Shown here: in pieces, positions 53,655-61,332 of the stretch
How positions within the stretch are numbered: position 1 is the stretch's first letter
How the letters are laid out: every line of letters starts with the position of its first letter
Assembly: GCA_964436235.1 (NCBI GenBank)
Contig: CAYTCW010000004.1
Location: 4,880-68,879 of the forward strand
Direction of reading: 5' to 3'
Length of the DNA stretch: 64,000 nucleotides
DNA from: UBA9980 sp964436235
Lineage (GTDB): Bacteria > Muiribacteriota > UBA9980
Program-made: the position numbers and the translations under genes
Notes under the pieces: generated by a model
The model's input: only the letters and a program-made list of their open reading frames with translations
The model's database searches: none
What the model was told of the DNA's origin: nothing

Positions 53655-55352
53655 TTAACCGGGTATTTTGTCAATGATTATAGCGCCGGCAGGGCATTTA
53701 TCCATGCACATTTTTTCTGCGGCGCATTCGCAAATATTATCGTCGTTGATAAATATTTTATTGTTTTGATAACCGAATATTTTAAAGGCGCAGCAGTTGA
53801 CGCAAATGCCGCAGCCCGTGCATTTTTGCCTGTCGATGGAAATTCTTACGCCGTTTTGCCCGCATTCTTTAACGAGTTTTACGGCGGGTTCCGAGGCTGA
53901 TAATTGTACGGCGGCGGCCGGGTTTATGCTTATTTTATGTACCTTCATAAGGTTAGTGGAGCCTGAGCGGCCGATCGGAGAGCCGCCGGTTATGACTATG
54001 TAATCGCCCGGCGCCGCTAATTTAGAATCCAACGCGGCTTTTTGGGCAAGATGTATCATTTCGTCTGTCGATGCGGTTTTTTCGATGACTGTCGGAATAA
54101 CTCCCCAGTAAAGGTTTACGCGCCGCCCGATCGCTTCGGACATGGTGATGGCGACTATCGGGGTTTTAGGGCGGTATTTGGAAACTAAAAGCGCGGTAGA
54201 ACCGCTTTCGGTATAGGTAACGATAAGCCGCGCCTTTATTTCGGATGCCGCCTCGCTGCTTGCGTAGCAGAGGCTGTCCGCCGCGCCGTAAAGGGGATTT
54301 ATGATGCGTGTTTTAGATTCGTTGCAGCGTTTTATTATTATGGGTTCGACTTCTTTAGCTATCGCCGACATCATTTTAACGGCTTCTACGGGGTATTTTC
54401 CGGCGGCGGTCTCGCCGGAAAGCATTATCGCGTCGGCGCCGTCGAGAATGGCGTTAGCCACGTCGGAAGATTCAGCCCTTGTCGGCCGGGGGTTAGCGGT
54501 CATCGATTCAAGCATCTGGGTAGCCACTATTACGGGTTTGCCTTCGAGATTGCATTTATGTATTATATTTTTTTGGATCTGAGGAACTTTTTCCGGCGCC
54601 ATTTCGACGCCGAGATCGCCGCGGGCGACCATTATCGCGTCGGCCGCTTTTAAAATGCTGTCGAAGTTAACGACCGCCTCCGGCCGTTCGATTTTAGCCA
54701 CTACGGGCGTATTTAAAGATTTTTTATGTATGAAGCGTTTAACTTTTTCTATATCGCTTGCGTGTCTTACGAATGAAAGGGCGGCATAGTCGACTCCGTT
54801 ATCGAGAGCGAATTCGAGGTCTTCGAAGTCTTTTTCGGTTACGGCGGGCGCCGAAACGCTCGCGTCGGGAAGGTTTATACCTTTTTTTTCTTTCAGGATG
54901 CCGCCTTTTACCACGCGGCATAAAACGTCGGTATCGGATAAAACTTTAACGACGCTAAGTTCCATCAAACCGTCGTCGAGAAGGATAGTCGAAGCGGGCC
55001 GGACGTCCTGAGGAAGATTTTTATAAATAGTGGGAATAATGTTTGCGCCGAAACAATTTTCGCGGGTGGTAACCGTGACTTCGGTTCCGTTTATAAGTTC
55101 TATGGGTTTTGAGCCGGGAAGTTTGCTGACTCTTATTTTAGGCCCCTGCAGGTCGGCTAAAATGGCTATATGGCAGTTCAGCTCCTGTGAAGCCCGTCTC
55201 ACTAAATTTATATTAGCGAGGTGATCGGCGTGGCTGCCGTGTGAAAAATTAAGCCTTGCCACGTCCATTCCAGCCTGTATTAAAAGTTTAATGGTTTCGA
55301 TATTGTTAGACGCCGGGCCGAGCGTACAAATTATCTTAGTTAAGTTGAACAT
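53655..55352 (-). CDS. pyk: Pyruvate kinase fused to a C-terminal ferredoxin-like domain
   Basis: 565 residues. The first 480 are a standard pyruvate kinase: TKIICTLGPAS, ARLNFSHGS, ADLQGPKIRV, the catalytic Lys in AKIERPEA, ARGDLGVE, and MLSGETAAGKYP, ending in VITGGSPIG. The extra 85 residues hold a ferredoxin module: CTGCGICVNCC (first Cys at 511, spacing C-x2-C-x2-C-x3-C) and CEC-x5-C-x3-CP. So one or two [4Fe-4S] clusters may be bound. Pyruvate kinases of some Firmicutes carry a different C-terminal extension, not a ferredoxin. The gene has AAGGAGAG before ATG 55352 and its own promoter. It heads the minus-strand signalling gene run. Confidence 0.93.
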   Translation of the reverse strand: MFNLTKIICTLGPASNNIETIKLLIQAGMDVARLNFSHGSHADHLANINLVRRASQELNCHIAILADLQGPKIRVSKLPGSKPIELINGTEVTVTTRENCFGANIIPTIYKNLPQDVRPASTILLDDGLMELSVVKVLSDTDVLCRVVKGGILKEKKGINLPDASVSAPAVTEKDFEDLEFALDNGVDYAALSFVRHASDIEKVKRFIHKKSLNTPVVAKIERPEAVVNFDSILKAADAIMVARGDLGVEMAPEKVPQIQKNIIHKCNLEGKPVIVATQMLESMTANPRPTRAESSDVANAILDGADAIMLSGETAAGKYPVEAVKMMSAIAKEVEPIIIKRCNESKTRIINPLYGAADSLCYASSEAASEIKARLIVTYTESGSTALLVSKYRPKTPIVAITMSEAIGRRVNLYWGVIPTVIEKTASTDEMIHLAQKAALDSKLAAPGDYIVITGGSPIGRSGSTNLMKVHKISINPAAAVQLSASEPAVKLVKECGQNGVRISIDRQKCTGCGICVNCCAFKIFGYQNNKIFINDDNICECAAEKMCMDKCPAGAIIIDKIPG

Positions 55353-55386
55353 GAGCTCTCCTTAAATAAATATTAAATTAAGACAT

Positions 55387-55415
55387 ATTATATCAGAGAT
55401 AATCAATTATTTCAA
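55387..55415 (-). promoter_or_regulatory. Promoter of the pyruvate kinase-ferredoxin gene
   Basis: On the minus strand: TTGAAA (55415-55410), 17 bp ending in TGA, TATAAT (55392-55387), i.e. also an extended -10. It may serve the whole run down to 40894. Confidence 0.85.
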
Positions 55416-55508
55416 TTCAAAGTTTGATTAATGTTAAATTTTAGCAAAACTTATGGTCTATTTAAATTTTTTCGCGTTAAACTTTGAGTTATTATTCCGA
55501 TAGGTAAT

Positions 55509-57629
55509 ATGATGAGAAAGATTATTTTATCGTTTTTAACCACTACTTTAATATTTATAATGACTTTAAAGATTTCATGGCCATATCAGGAACCGTTCGC
55601 CAATTTAAGCTCCGAGGATAACGAAGTTCTGACCATGTATTACGGCGGCATGCACGAAAATGCCGTCGCCCGCCTCGATTCTTTAATCAGCGCAAAACCC
55701 GATCGTCTCGATTTGCTGCTGATGAAAGGCCATGTTTTAAGACAGCTCGGCGATTCACCCGCGGCGCTCAGAGCTTATAATCAGGCTTTAAAAAAACAAC
55801 CGGATAATTTTACCGCCAACTATTATTACGCGCTTTCCTGTTATATGAACGGAAATTACAAAGAAGCCCTTAAATCGCTTAATTTAAAAACCTCCGACGA
55901 GGAGAGTAATAGAAAATTATTTTTATTAAAAGGCATGAGCGAAATTGAAATTAAAAATTATGAAGGTGCGGCGAACACTTTCAAGAAATTAAATGAGATT
56001 TATCCGGATTTTTCTCCATATCTTTATCTTTTAGCGGGCGCCTACGAAAAGGCCGGCGATATTAAATCTGCCTGCGACGCGTATATAAAAGCGTATAAAA
56101 GCGACACTTCCAATTTTGAAATATTATTAGACGCCGCTCCGCTGCTTTTGAAAAGCGGTGATATTGAAAATGCCTATAAATACTATAAAAGAATATACGA
56201 AAAATTAAAAGACGATGACGAAATAAAAAAAATATATCGGCAGCTTTCACAGCTTTATAAAAAAATCACATCGGAACGCGCGCCCGCAAAGCCGCAGGCG
56301 CCTTTAGAACCGCGAAAAGTTAAAAATCTTATGCCGGAAAAACAAAAAAAAGCCGATTTGCAGGAAGTATTAGTCGGGCTCAATACCAATTCGAAGGGAG
56401 AACCCGTAGAAATATCGTCCATTAAATTAAAGTCGTCGGCTAAATTTGAAATATATAATGAAAAAAAACGCAAAAAATTATTTACCGGCAATGATAAGAA
56501 TATTAACGAAAATGAATATGAGTTGTGCGTAAAAAATAATAAATTTTATATAAAAAACTTAAATACCGGCCGTTCGTTCGAATTAGGCAATGAAGATCTT
56601 TATTTAAAGCCGGTTTCGAGCGAAGACACGGTTTTGTTCAAAGGCATTAAAGTCGGCGCGGGAAGTCCCTGGGAATCGAGTGAATCCCGCTACTACAGAG
56701 GCGGATTCAAATTCGTTAAACATAAAAACAGCTTTATCGCGGTTAATAAAGTGGAACTTGAAAGCTATCTCGCTTCGGTGCTTCCTTCGGAAATGCCGGC
56801 CGGTTTCCCCGCTGAAGCGCTTATGGCTCAGGCTATATGCGCCCGTTCGGAAGCGCTTTACAAAAAAAATGTTTTGAAAAAGCACGCTAAGCACGGTTAC
56901 GATCTTTGCGATGACCAGCACTGCCAGATGTATAGAGGCGTTTCGTGGGAACGGCCCGCTTCGAGCGATGCGGTTTTAAAAACGGCTGGTACCGTTATAA
57001 CCTATAAGGGCAAGATATGCGATGCCATATATTCGGATAATTGCGGCGGCCATACTCAATCGAGTTCTGAAATAAGCGGCTGGGGAAACATGAAATATTT
57101 GAGCGGAGCGAGCAATATAAAGGCCGCGGATGAAAATGAAAATATATTCAATCCTTTATTTTTAGAGCGTTTCGTAGGTTCCGCGGGCGATTCGTACTGC
57201 GAAGCGGGCGGGGCCATCAAAAACTATCAGTCGCGCTGGATAAGAAAAATCGACGCGGGCGTTATAAACAATTCATTTAAAGAACTCGGTATCGGCGATA
57301 TACTAAGAATAATTCCCCGTAAAAGGTCTTTTTCCGGCCATGTCGATTCGATTGAAATAATCGGCACCCGGGGCAAAAAAACAATCAAGAACGAACTTAA
57401 AATAAGAAGGCTATTTGCATATTCTCCTTTGCGCTCTTCGAAATTCATAGTCGAAACCGCTTACGATAAAAAAGGGCTTCCGCGATTTTTCATGTTTATC
57501 GGCGCAGGCTTCGGTCACGGGGTCGGAATGTGTCAGAGCGGAGCATACGGAATGGCTAAAGAAGGAAAGAAACACGACGCGATTATAAGCCATTACTTTA
57601 AAGACACCAGCCTTACCAACTTATATTAA
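55509..57629 (+). CDS. SpoIID/LytB-domain protein with N-terminal TPR repeats
   Basis: 706 residues; two ATGs (55509, 55512) follow TAGGT. A signal peptide or anchor (residues 5-25) is followed by about six TPR-like repeats (residues 35-250; for example DSPAALRAYNQALKKQPDN). The second half is a SpoIID domain: LESYLASVLPSEMPAGFPAEALMAQ begins it (shown here in part), CDDQHCQMYRGV, SDNCGGHTQSS, and the C-terminal GAGFGHGVGMCQSGAYGMA. SpoIID is a peptidoglycan lytic transglycosylase. In this non-sporulating-looking context it is more likely a cell-wall remodelling enzyme. A second SpoIID gene lies at 59528, across the nucleotidase. Confidence 0.9.
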   Translation: MMRKIILSFLTTTLIFIMTLKISWPYQEPFANLSSEDNEVLTMYYGGMHENAVARLDSLISAKPDRLDLLLMKGHVLRQLGDSPAALRAYNQALKKQPDNFTANYYYALSCYMNGNYKEALKSLNLKTSDEESNRKLFLLKGMSEIEIKNYEGAANTFKKLNEIYPDFSPYLYLLAGAYEKAGDIKSACDAYIKAYKSDTSNFEILLDAAPLLLKSGDIENAYKYYKRIYEKLKDDDEIKKIYRQLSQLYKKITSERAPAKPQAPLEPRKVKNLMPEKQKKADLQEVLVGLNTNSKGEPVEISSIKLKSSAKFEIYNEKKRKKLFTGNDKNINENEYELCVKNNKFYIKNLNTGRSFELGNEDLYLKPVSSEDTVLFKGIKVGAGSPWESSESRYYRGGFKFVKHKNSFIAVNKVELESYLASVLPSEMPAGFPAEALMAQAICARSEALYKKNVLKKHAKHGYDLCDDQHCQMYRGVSWERPASSDAVLKTAGTVITYKGKICDAIYSDNCGGHTQSSSEISGWGNMKYLSGASNIKAADENENIFNPLFLERFVGSAGDSYCEAGGAIKNYQSRWIRKIDAGVINNSFKELGIGDILRIIPRKRSFSGHVDSIEIIGTRGKKTIKNELKIRRLFAYSPLRSSKFIVETAYDKKGLPRFFMFIGAGFGHGVGMCQSGAYGMAKEGKKHDAIISHYFKDTSLTNLY

Positions 57630-57663
57630 ACTTTAATCATATACGCTATCTATACGCCATTTT

Positions 57664-57703
57664 GCCTGCTTGCCTATCCATCTGCCTGCTTACATATTTA
57701 TCT
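57664..57703. repeat. 20-bp imperfect tandem repeat
   Basis: GCCTGCTTGCCTATCCATCT (57664-57683) is followed by GCCTGCTTACATATTTATCT (57684-57703), 16 of 20 identical. It sits in the 285-base gap after the SpoIID gene, in a pyrimidine-rich tract. Confidence 0.5.
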
Positions 57704-57783
57704 ACTTATCTATCCGTTAATTCAGCCAGTTCAGGTTTCTATCCAATGATAAAAACTCTTCCCGTTAATCGATAAAGCCTCGT

Positions 57784-57807
57784 TATAATTTCATGCTATA
57801 ATTTCAT
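57784..57807 (+). promoter_or_regulatory. Direct repeat next to the nucleotidase promoter, possible activator site
   Basis: TATAATTTCAT occurs twice, at 57784-57794 and 57797-57807, with a 13-bp period; the second copy touches the -35 box. The position is that of a class II activator site. Confidence 0.45.
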
Positions 57808-57836
57808 TGACAGTTATGCGTTTTTTGTGATATTAT
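57807..57836 (+). promoter_or_regulatory. Promoter of the second UshA-type gene
   Basis: TTGACA (57807-57812), 18 bp, TATTAT (57831-57836). The predicted leader is about 72 bases. Confidence 0.8.
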
Positions 57837-57873
57837 TTGCGGTTGAATTATTTTTGCTTCGGCCTTACTTAAA

Positions 57874-57905
57874 GGGCGGGGCGGCGGCCGGGCGGCCGGA
57901 AGGGG
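57874..57905 (+). promoter_or_regulatory. GC-rich leader element before the second UshA-type gene
   Basis: In otherwise AT-rich intergenic DNA the leader has GGG, GGGG, GGG and GGGG runs and the self-complementary CGGCCGGGCGGCCG. The last G-run belongs to the ribosome site. A hairpin or G-quadruplex could control translation; sequence alone cannot tell. Confidence 0.4.
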
Positions 57906-57914
57906 AGAGGTTGA

Positions 57915-59525
57915 TTGGTTAAGAAATCCATGAATTTACGCGGTAATTTTTTCAAAAAACAATCGGCGGGTTTTAATAAATTTATAAGGACTTTAATATT
58001 TTTTGCGATAGTATTATCTTTTTATGCTTCATGGGGAGCGGCTCCGCCATTATCGGCCGCCGCCGGAACGGCAAGCGTCACCATACTTCACACTAACGAT
58101 ATTCATTCTCATTTAACGCCTTTCGATATGCCAGGAACGGGCAAAAATTTAGGCGGTTCCGCAAGGCACTACGAATTTATAAAAGAAGTCAGAAGCCGAG
58201 TGCCGGAAGCCCTTCTTTTAGACGCCGGCGACATATTCCAGGGCACGCCGTTTTACACTTTTTTTAAAGGCGAGGCCGATATCAAGGTTTTTTCGCTTTT
58301 AGGCTATGATGCCACCACGCTCGGCAATCACGATCTCGACGACGGCCTCGCTAATTTATTAAAGCAGTTAAAGCACGCTTCATTTCCCATGCTTTGCGCG
58401 AACGTTTTTTATAAAGATAACGATAAGCCGGTTTTTGAATCGCATAAAATAGTTCAGCGCGGCGGGGTAAGGATCGCTCTTATGGGCGCAATCGGGAAAA
58501 CCGCGTGGGACGTTATTCCGGCTAAACTTCTCGAAAAAATATATATCACCGATGAAAAAAAGACCATGAATGTTTTAGCTGAGCGGTTAAAAAAAGAAGC
58601 CGATCTGGTTGTAATGCTGTCTCATTTAGGCTATGAGCCCGATCTTGATTTCACTAAAAGCGCTAAAAACATAGATATAATAGTCGGCGGCCATACCAAC
58701 ACCATATTAATGAAACCTCATCTTATCGAAAACGGCGCTGAAAACGGAATAGGCGGCACGCTTATTCTTCAGGGGTTTAAATGGGGAGTATATATCGGCC
58801 GGCTCGATATCGATATGGATATCAAGACAAAGAAAATAATAAGCTATAATGGCGCGTTGAATCTCATAGATTCTAATATCGCCGCCGATGAAAGTTCCCC
58901 TGTTTCGCTTTTAATCAAAGACTACGAAAAGAAGATGGGCGAGCAGGTCAATATAAAACTCGGCGTTTGCGAAACTGAAATGTCTTACGGCGATGACGAA
59001 AAGCATAAACGCGACATGCCGCTCGGAATTTTGGTGTGCGATATATTGAAAAAAGCGGGCGGAAGCGATATGGCTATTATCAATTCGGGCGGCATACGCG
59101 ACATGATGCCCGCCGGCGATATCACGATAGCCACCATGCTCAAGATCCTGCCCTTCGATAACAGTATAACCACTATGGAGTTAAAAGGCTCAGATATCGT
59201 TAATATTTTTGATTTCATAGCCTCAAAATACGGTGAAATATCAGGCTATCAATTTGATTCCGGCGTATCGTTCACGCTCGACACGGTTTCGAAAAAGGCG
59301 CGCGACATTAAAATAAACGGCGCCGCCGTGCAGCCCGATAAAATTTACCGGTTATCGACGATATCGTATATGGCCGAAGGAAATCAGAACGGCGATGTAT
59401 TTTTTAAAAATGCCGTAAATATTAAAGACGACGGATTCTATTTAAGAGACGCCATGATAGAATATATAAAAAATGCCGGAACCGTTAAAGCTCCGCTGAT
59501 GCGAGTAATGAATATTATTGAATAA
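57915..59525 (+). CDS. UshA/5'-nucleotidase family exported metallophosphatase (copy 2)
   Basis: 536 residues from TTG 57915, closest to the GGGGAGAGG ribosome site; ATG 57930 is the alternative. Signal peptide ends near LSAAAG. Metal motifs are HTNDIHSH, DAGDIFQGTP, TLGNHDLDDG, LSHLGY and GGHTNT; the Asn in the last is also found in animal 5'-nucleotidase, so activity is expected. The C-terminal substrate domain has NSGGIRDMMPAG and LPFDNSITTMEL. It is a paralogue of 23789-25360. It sits between two SpoIID genes and its stop lies two bases from the converging one, with no terminator. Confidence 0.93.
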   Translation: MVKKSMNLRGNFFKKQSAGFNKFIRTLIFFAIVLSFYASWGAAPPLSAAAGTASVTILHTNDIHSHLTPFDMPGTGKNLGGSARHYEFIKEVRSRVPEALLLDAGDIFQGTPFYTFFKGEADIKVFSLLGYDATTLGNHDLDDGLANLLKQLKHASFPMLCANVFYKDNDKPVFESHKIVQRGGVRIALMGAIGKTAWDVIPAKLLEKIYITDEKKTMNVLAERLKKEADLVVMLSHLGYEPDLDFTKSAKNIDIIVGGHTNTILMKPHLIENGAENGIGGTLILQGFKWGVYIGRLDIDMDIKTKKIISYNGALNLIDSNIAADESSPVSLLIKDYEKKMGEQVNIKLGVCETEMSYGDDEKHKRDMPLGILVCDILKKAGGSDMAIINSGGIRDMMPAGDITIATMLKILPFDNSITTMELKGSDIVNIFDFIASKYGEISGYQFDSGVSFTLDTVSKKARDIKINGAAVQPDKIYRLSTISYMAEGNQNGDVFFKNAVNIKDDGFYLRDAMIEYIKNAGTVKAPLMRVMNIIE

Positions 59526-59527
59526 AA

Positions 59528-61312
59528 TTATTTAAAATCCAGAATTTTAGATTTTGAATAATAATGAAGCAATATCTGCTGAAAATCTTTGCCGGTAATT
59601 GCCATTCCCTTGGCGCCGTCCTGGCACATTCCCACGCCGTGGCCCCATCCGGCCCCTCTGAATATATACCGCGCTTCGGCGCCTTTCGGGCCGCTATGGA
59701 CGGTTTCTATTATAAAAAGCGATGAACGCAGCATACCGAAAAGTTTTCGTATGGGTAGTTCCTTATAAACCGTTACGGTTTTGCGGGCGCCGTTCAATTC
59801 TAAAGCTATGGCGCGTCCCGAGGCGCCGCGTTCGGTTATCTTTATATTTTTAACCGCTCCGATATCGTATTGTTTTTTGATCATATCATCGAGTTCGGAC
59901 GCGCTGAATTCGCGTTTCCATCGGTATTTGTCGGGGTTATTGCATGCGCCTTTCACCGAGCAGTACGAAGGCGGCGGGTTTAAAATAAAATTTTTCAGTC
60001 CGGTTTCATCGGTTGAAAAATCGAAGGCGGTTTCGAGCGTCGAATCGTTTATTTTAACTAAAGCGCCGTCGAACGGCGCGCTCCATATTTTGTTAGAATC
60101 TTCCGTAAGGCCGCCGCAGTTGGCGTGATATACCGTATCGACGATATGGCCGTTAGAAAACATTATCATGCCGCTTGTTTCATCGACGGCCTTATCCGTG
60201 GAGGCCCTTTTATTGTTTATACCGCCGTAGGCCTGGCAGTGGGTGGATGCGCAAAAGTCGTAATCGGCGTCGGTGTGGCGGGTTTTAAATTTCGCGAGCA
60301 CTTCCGAGCGGGCGGCTACCGCCTGCGCGCAGACGGCCTGATAGGCCGAATCGGCCTCGATTTCGGAGGGAACGACCACTTTTAAAAGCTCGTCGAAACT
60401 TATCGTGTTAATTATCTGCAGCAGGCCGTGATTATCGCCCGAAATTTTAACCGCTCCGATATAGCGCGCGTCTTTAAAATTATGCCATCTGTCGCCGCGG
60501 CCGAATTCCATGTTTTTAATGAGTATTTCGGCGGCCGCGCTCAGGCGCAGTTCATTTATATCGTTAAGTTTAATTGATTTCAAAGGCGCGCCGCCGGAGG
60601 TTGTTTTACCGTCTTCGTTTTTTAAATCGACATATTCCGCCGAGGCGTTAAAAATACATTCCGGCTTTTTTTCTCGGACGCAGTGAACGAACGCCGGTAT
60701 TTTGCGTTCGGAGCGCATGCGGCCGCAGAATTCGAGGCATTCTTTTTCGTTTTTAAAAGGTCCCGATGCGCAAAAAAAGGTGCGCACGTCTATATCGGCG
60801 CCGCCGTGGGCCGGTCTTAAAATACAGCCGTAAGTAAAAAACGAAAGCGGCCCGAAATCTTTATTCAGCGCGCTGATAATTTCATTTGCGGCATTTTTCT
60901 TATCGTCGCGGTGAATATGCGAGTACGGAAAAGTTTTTAATATGGCGTAATGCTTTATCACGGCAGGTTTTGATTTCAAGATCCCCGTTATCTTCAAAGC
61001 GAGGGAGCGCCCGGACGCTTTGAATTTGTCGCCGTTCGGGCCGCCCGCAGCCGTCATTTCGAAATCGCCGTTGACTATTATTTCAGCGGTTTTATAGTTG
61101 TCGATAAGGCGTATATCGATATTTTGAAGAGGCAGATTAACTATATCGTCATTTGGCGGAAATTTGAAACCGTTGCTGATTTCATGCTTATTATCGGCGC
61201 ACCATGTTGCCGGAGGCAAAATAAATATAATAACTCCCACCGCGGCAAATAAGCAGCAGAAAAATAAAATTAAAGATGAATACGAAGATAAATAGGTACT
61301 TGTTTTATACAT
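59528..61312 (-). CDS. SpoIID/LytB-domain protein with a SPOR-like N-terminal region
   Basis: 594 residues with an N-terminal membrane helix (about 12-33, ending ATWCAD). The middle (about 120-210) contains a Cys-bearing region with repeated FFCASGPFKNEKECLEFC-like pattern, possibly a SPOR-type peptidoglycan-binding fold. The SpoIID domain follows: LKVVVPSEIEADSAYQAV, CASTHCQAYGG, HANCGGLTEDS and GAGWGHGVGMCQDGAKGMA. The C-x4-HC pair near CASTHC is shared with the SpoIID gene at 55509. Probably a peptidoglycan glycan-strand-cleaving enzyme of the periplasm. GGGAGAAT precedes ATG 61312. It lies 20 bases behind the O-antigen-ligase gene. Confidence 0.87.
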   Translation of the reverse strand: MYKTSTYLSSYSSLILFFCCLFAAVGVIIFILPPATWCADNKHEISNGFKFPPNDDIVNLPLQNIDIRLIDNYKTAEIIVNGDFEMTAAGGPNGDKFKASGRSLALKITGILKSKPAVIKHYAILKTFPYSHIHRDDKKNAANEIISALNKDFGPLSFFTYGCILRPAHGGADIDVRTFFCASGPFKNEKECLEFCGRMRSERKIPAFVHCVREKKPECIFNASAEYVDLKNEDGKTTSGGAPLKSIKLNDINELRLSAAAEILIKNMEFGRGDRWHNFKDARYIGAVKISGDNHGLLQIINTISFDELLKVVVPSEIEADSAYQAVCAQAVAARSEVLAKFKTRHTDADYDFCASTHCQAYGGINNKRASTDKAVDETSGMIMFSNGHIVDTVYHANCGGLTEDSNKIWSAPFDGALVKINDSTLETAFDFSTDETGLKNFILNPPPSYCSVKGACNNPDKYRWKREFSASELDDMIKKQYDIGAVKNIKITERGASGRAIALELNGARKTVTVYKELPIRKLFGMLRSSLFIIETVHSGPKGAEARYIFRGAGWGHGVGMCQDGAKGMAITGKDFQQILLHYYSKSKILDFK

Positions 61313-61332
61313 AATCGGTATTCTCCCGGCTA

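Noticed and set aside
57915..59525. Loss of a metal ligand (GGHTNT instead of GHTH) in the second UshA-type protein
   Set aside because: Asn at this position is a normal ligand in 5'-nucleotidases such as CD73, and Gln occurs in E. coli UshA, so the site is probably intact.
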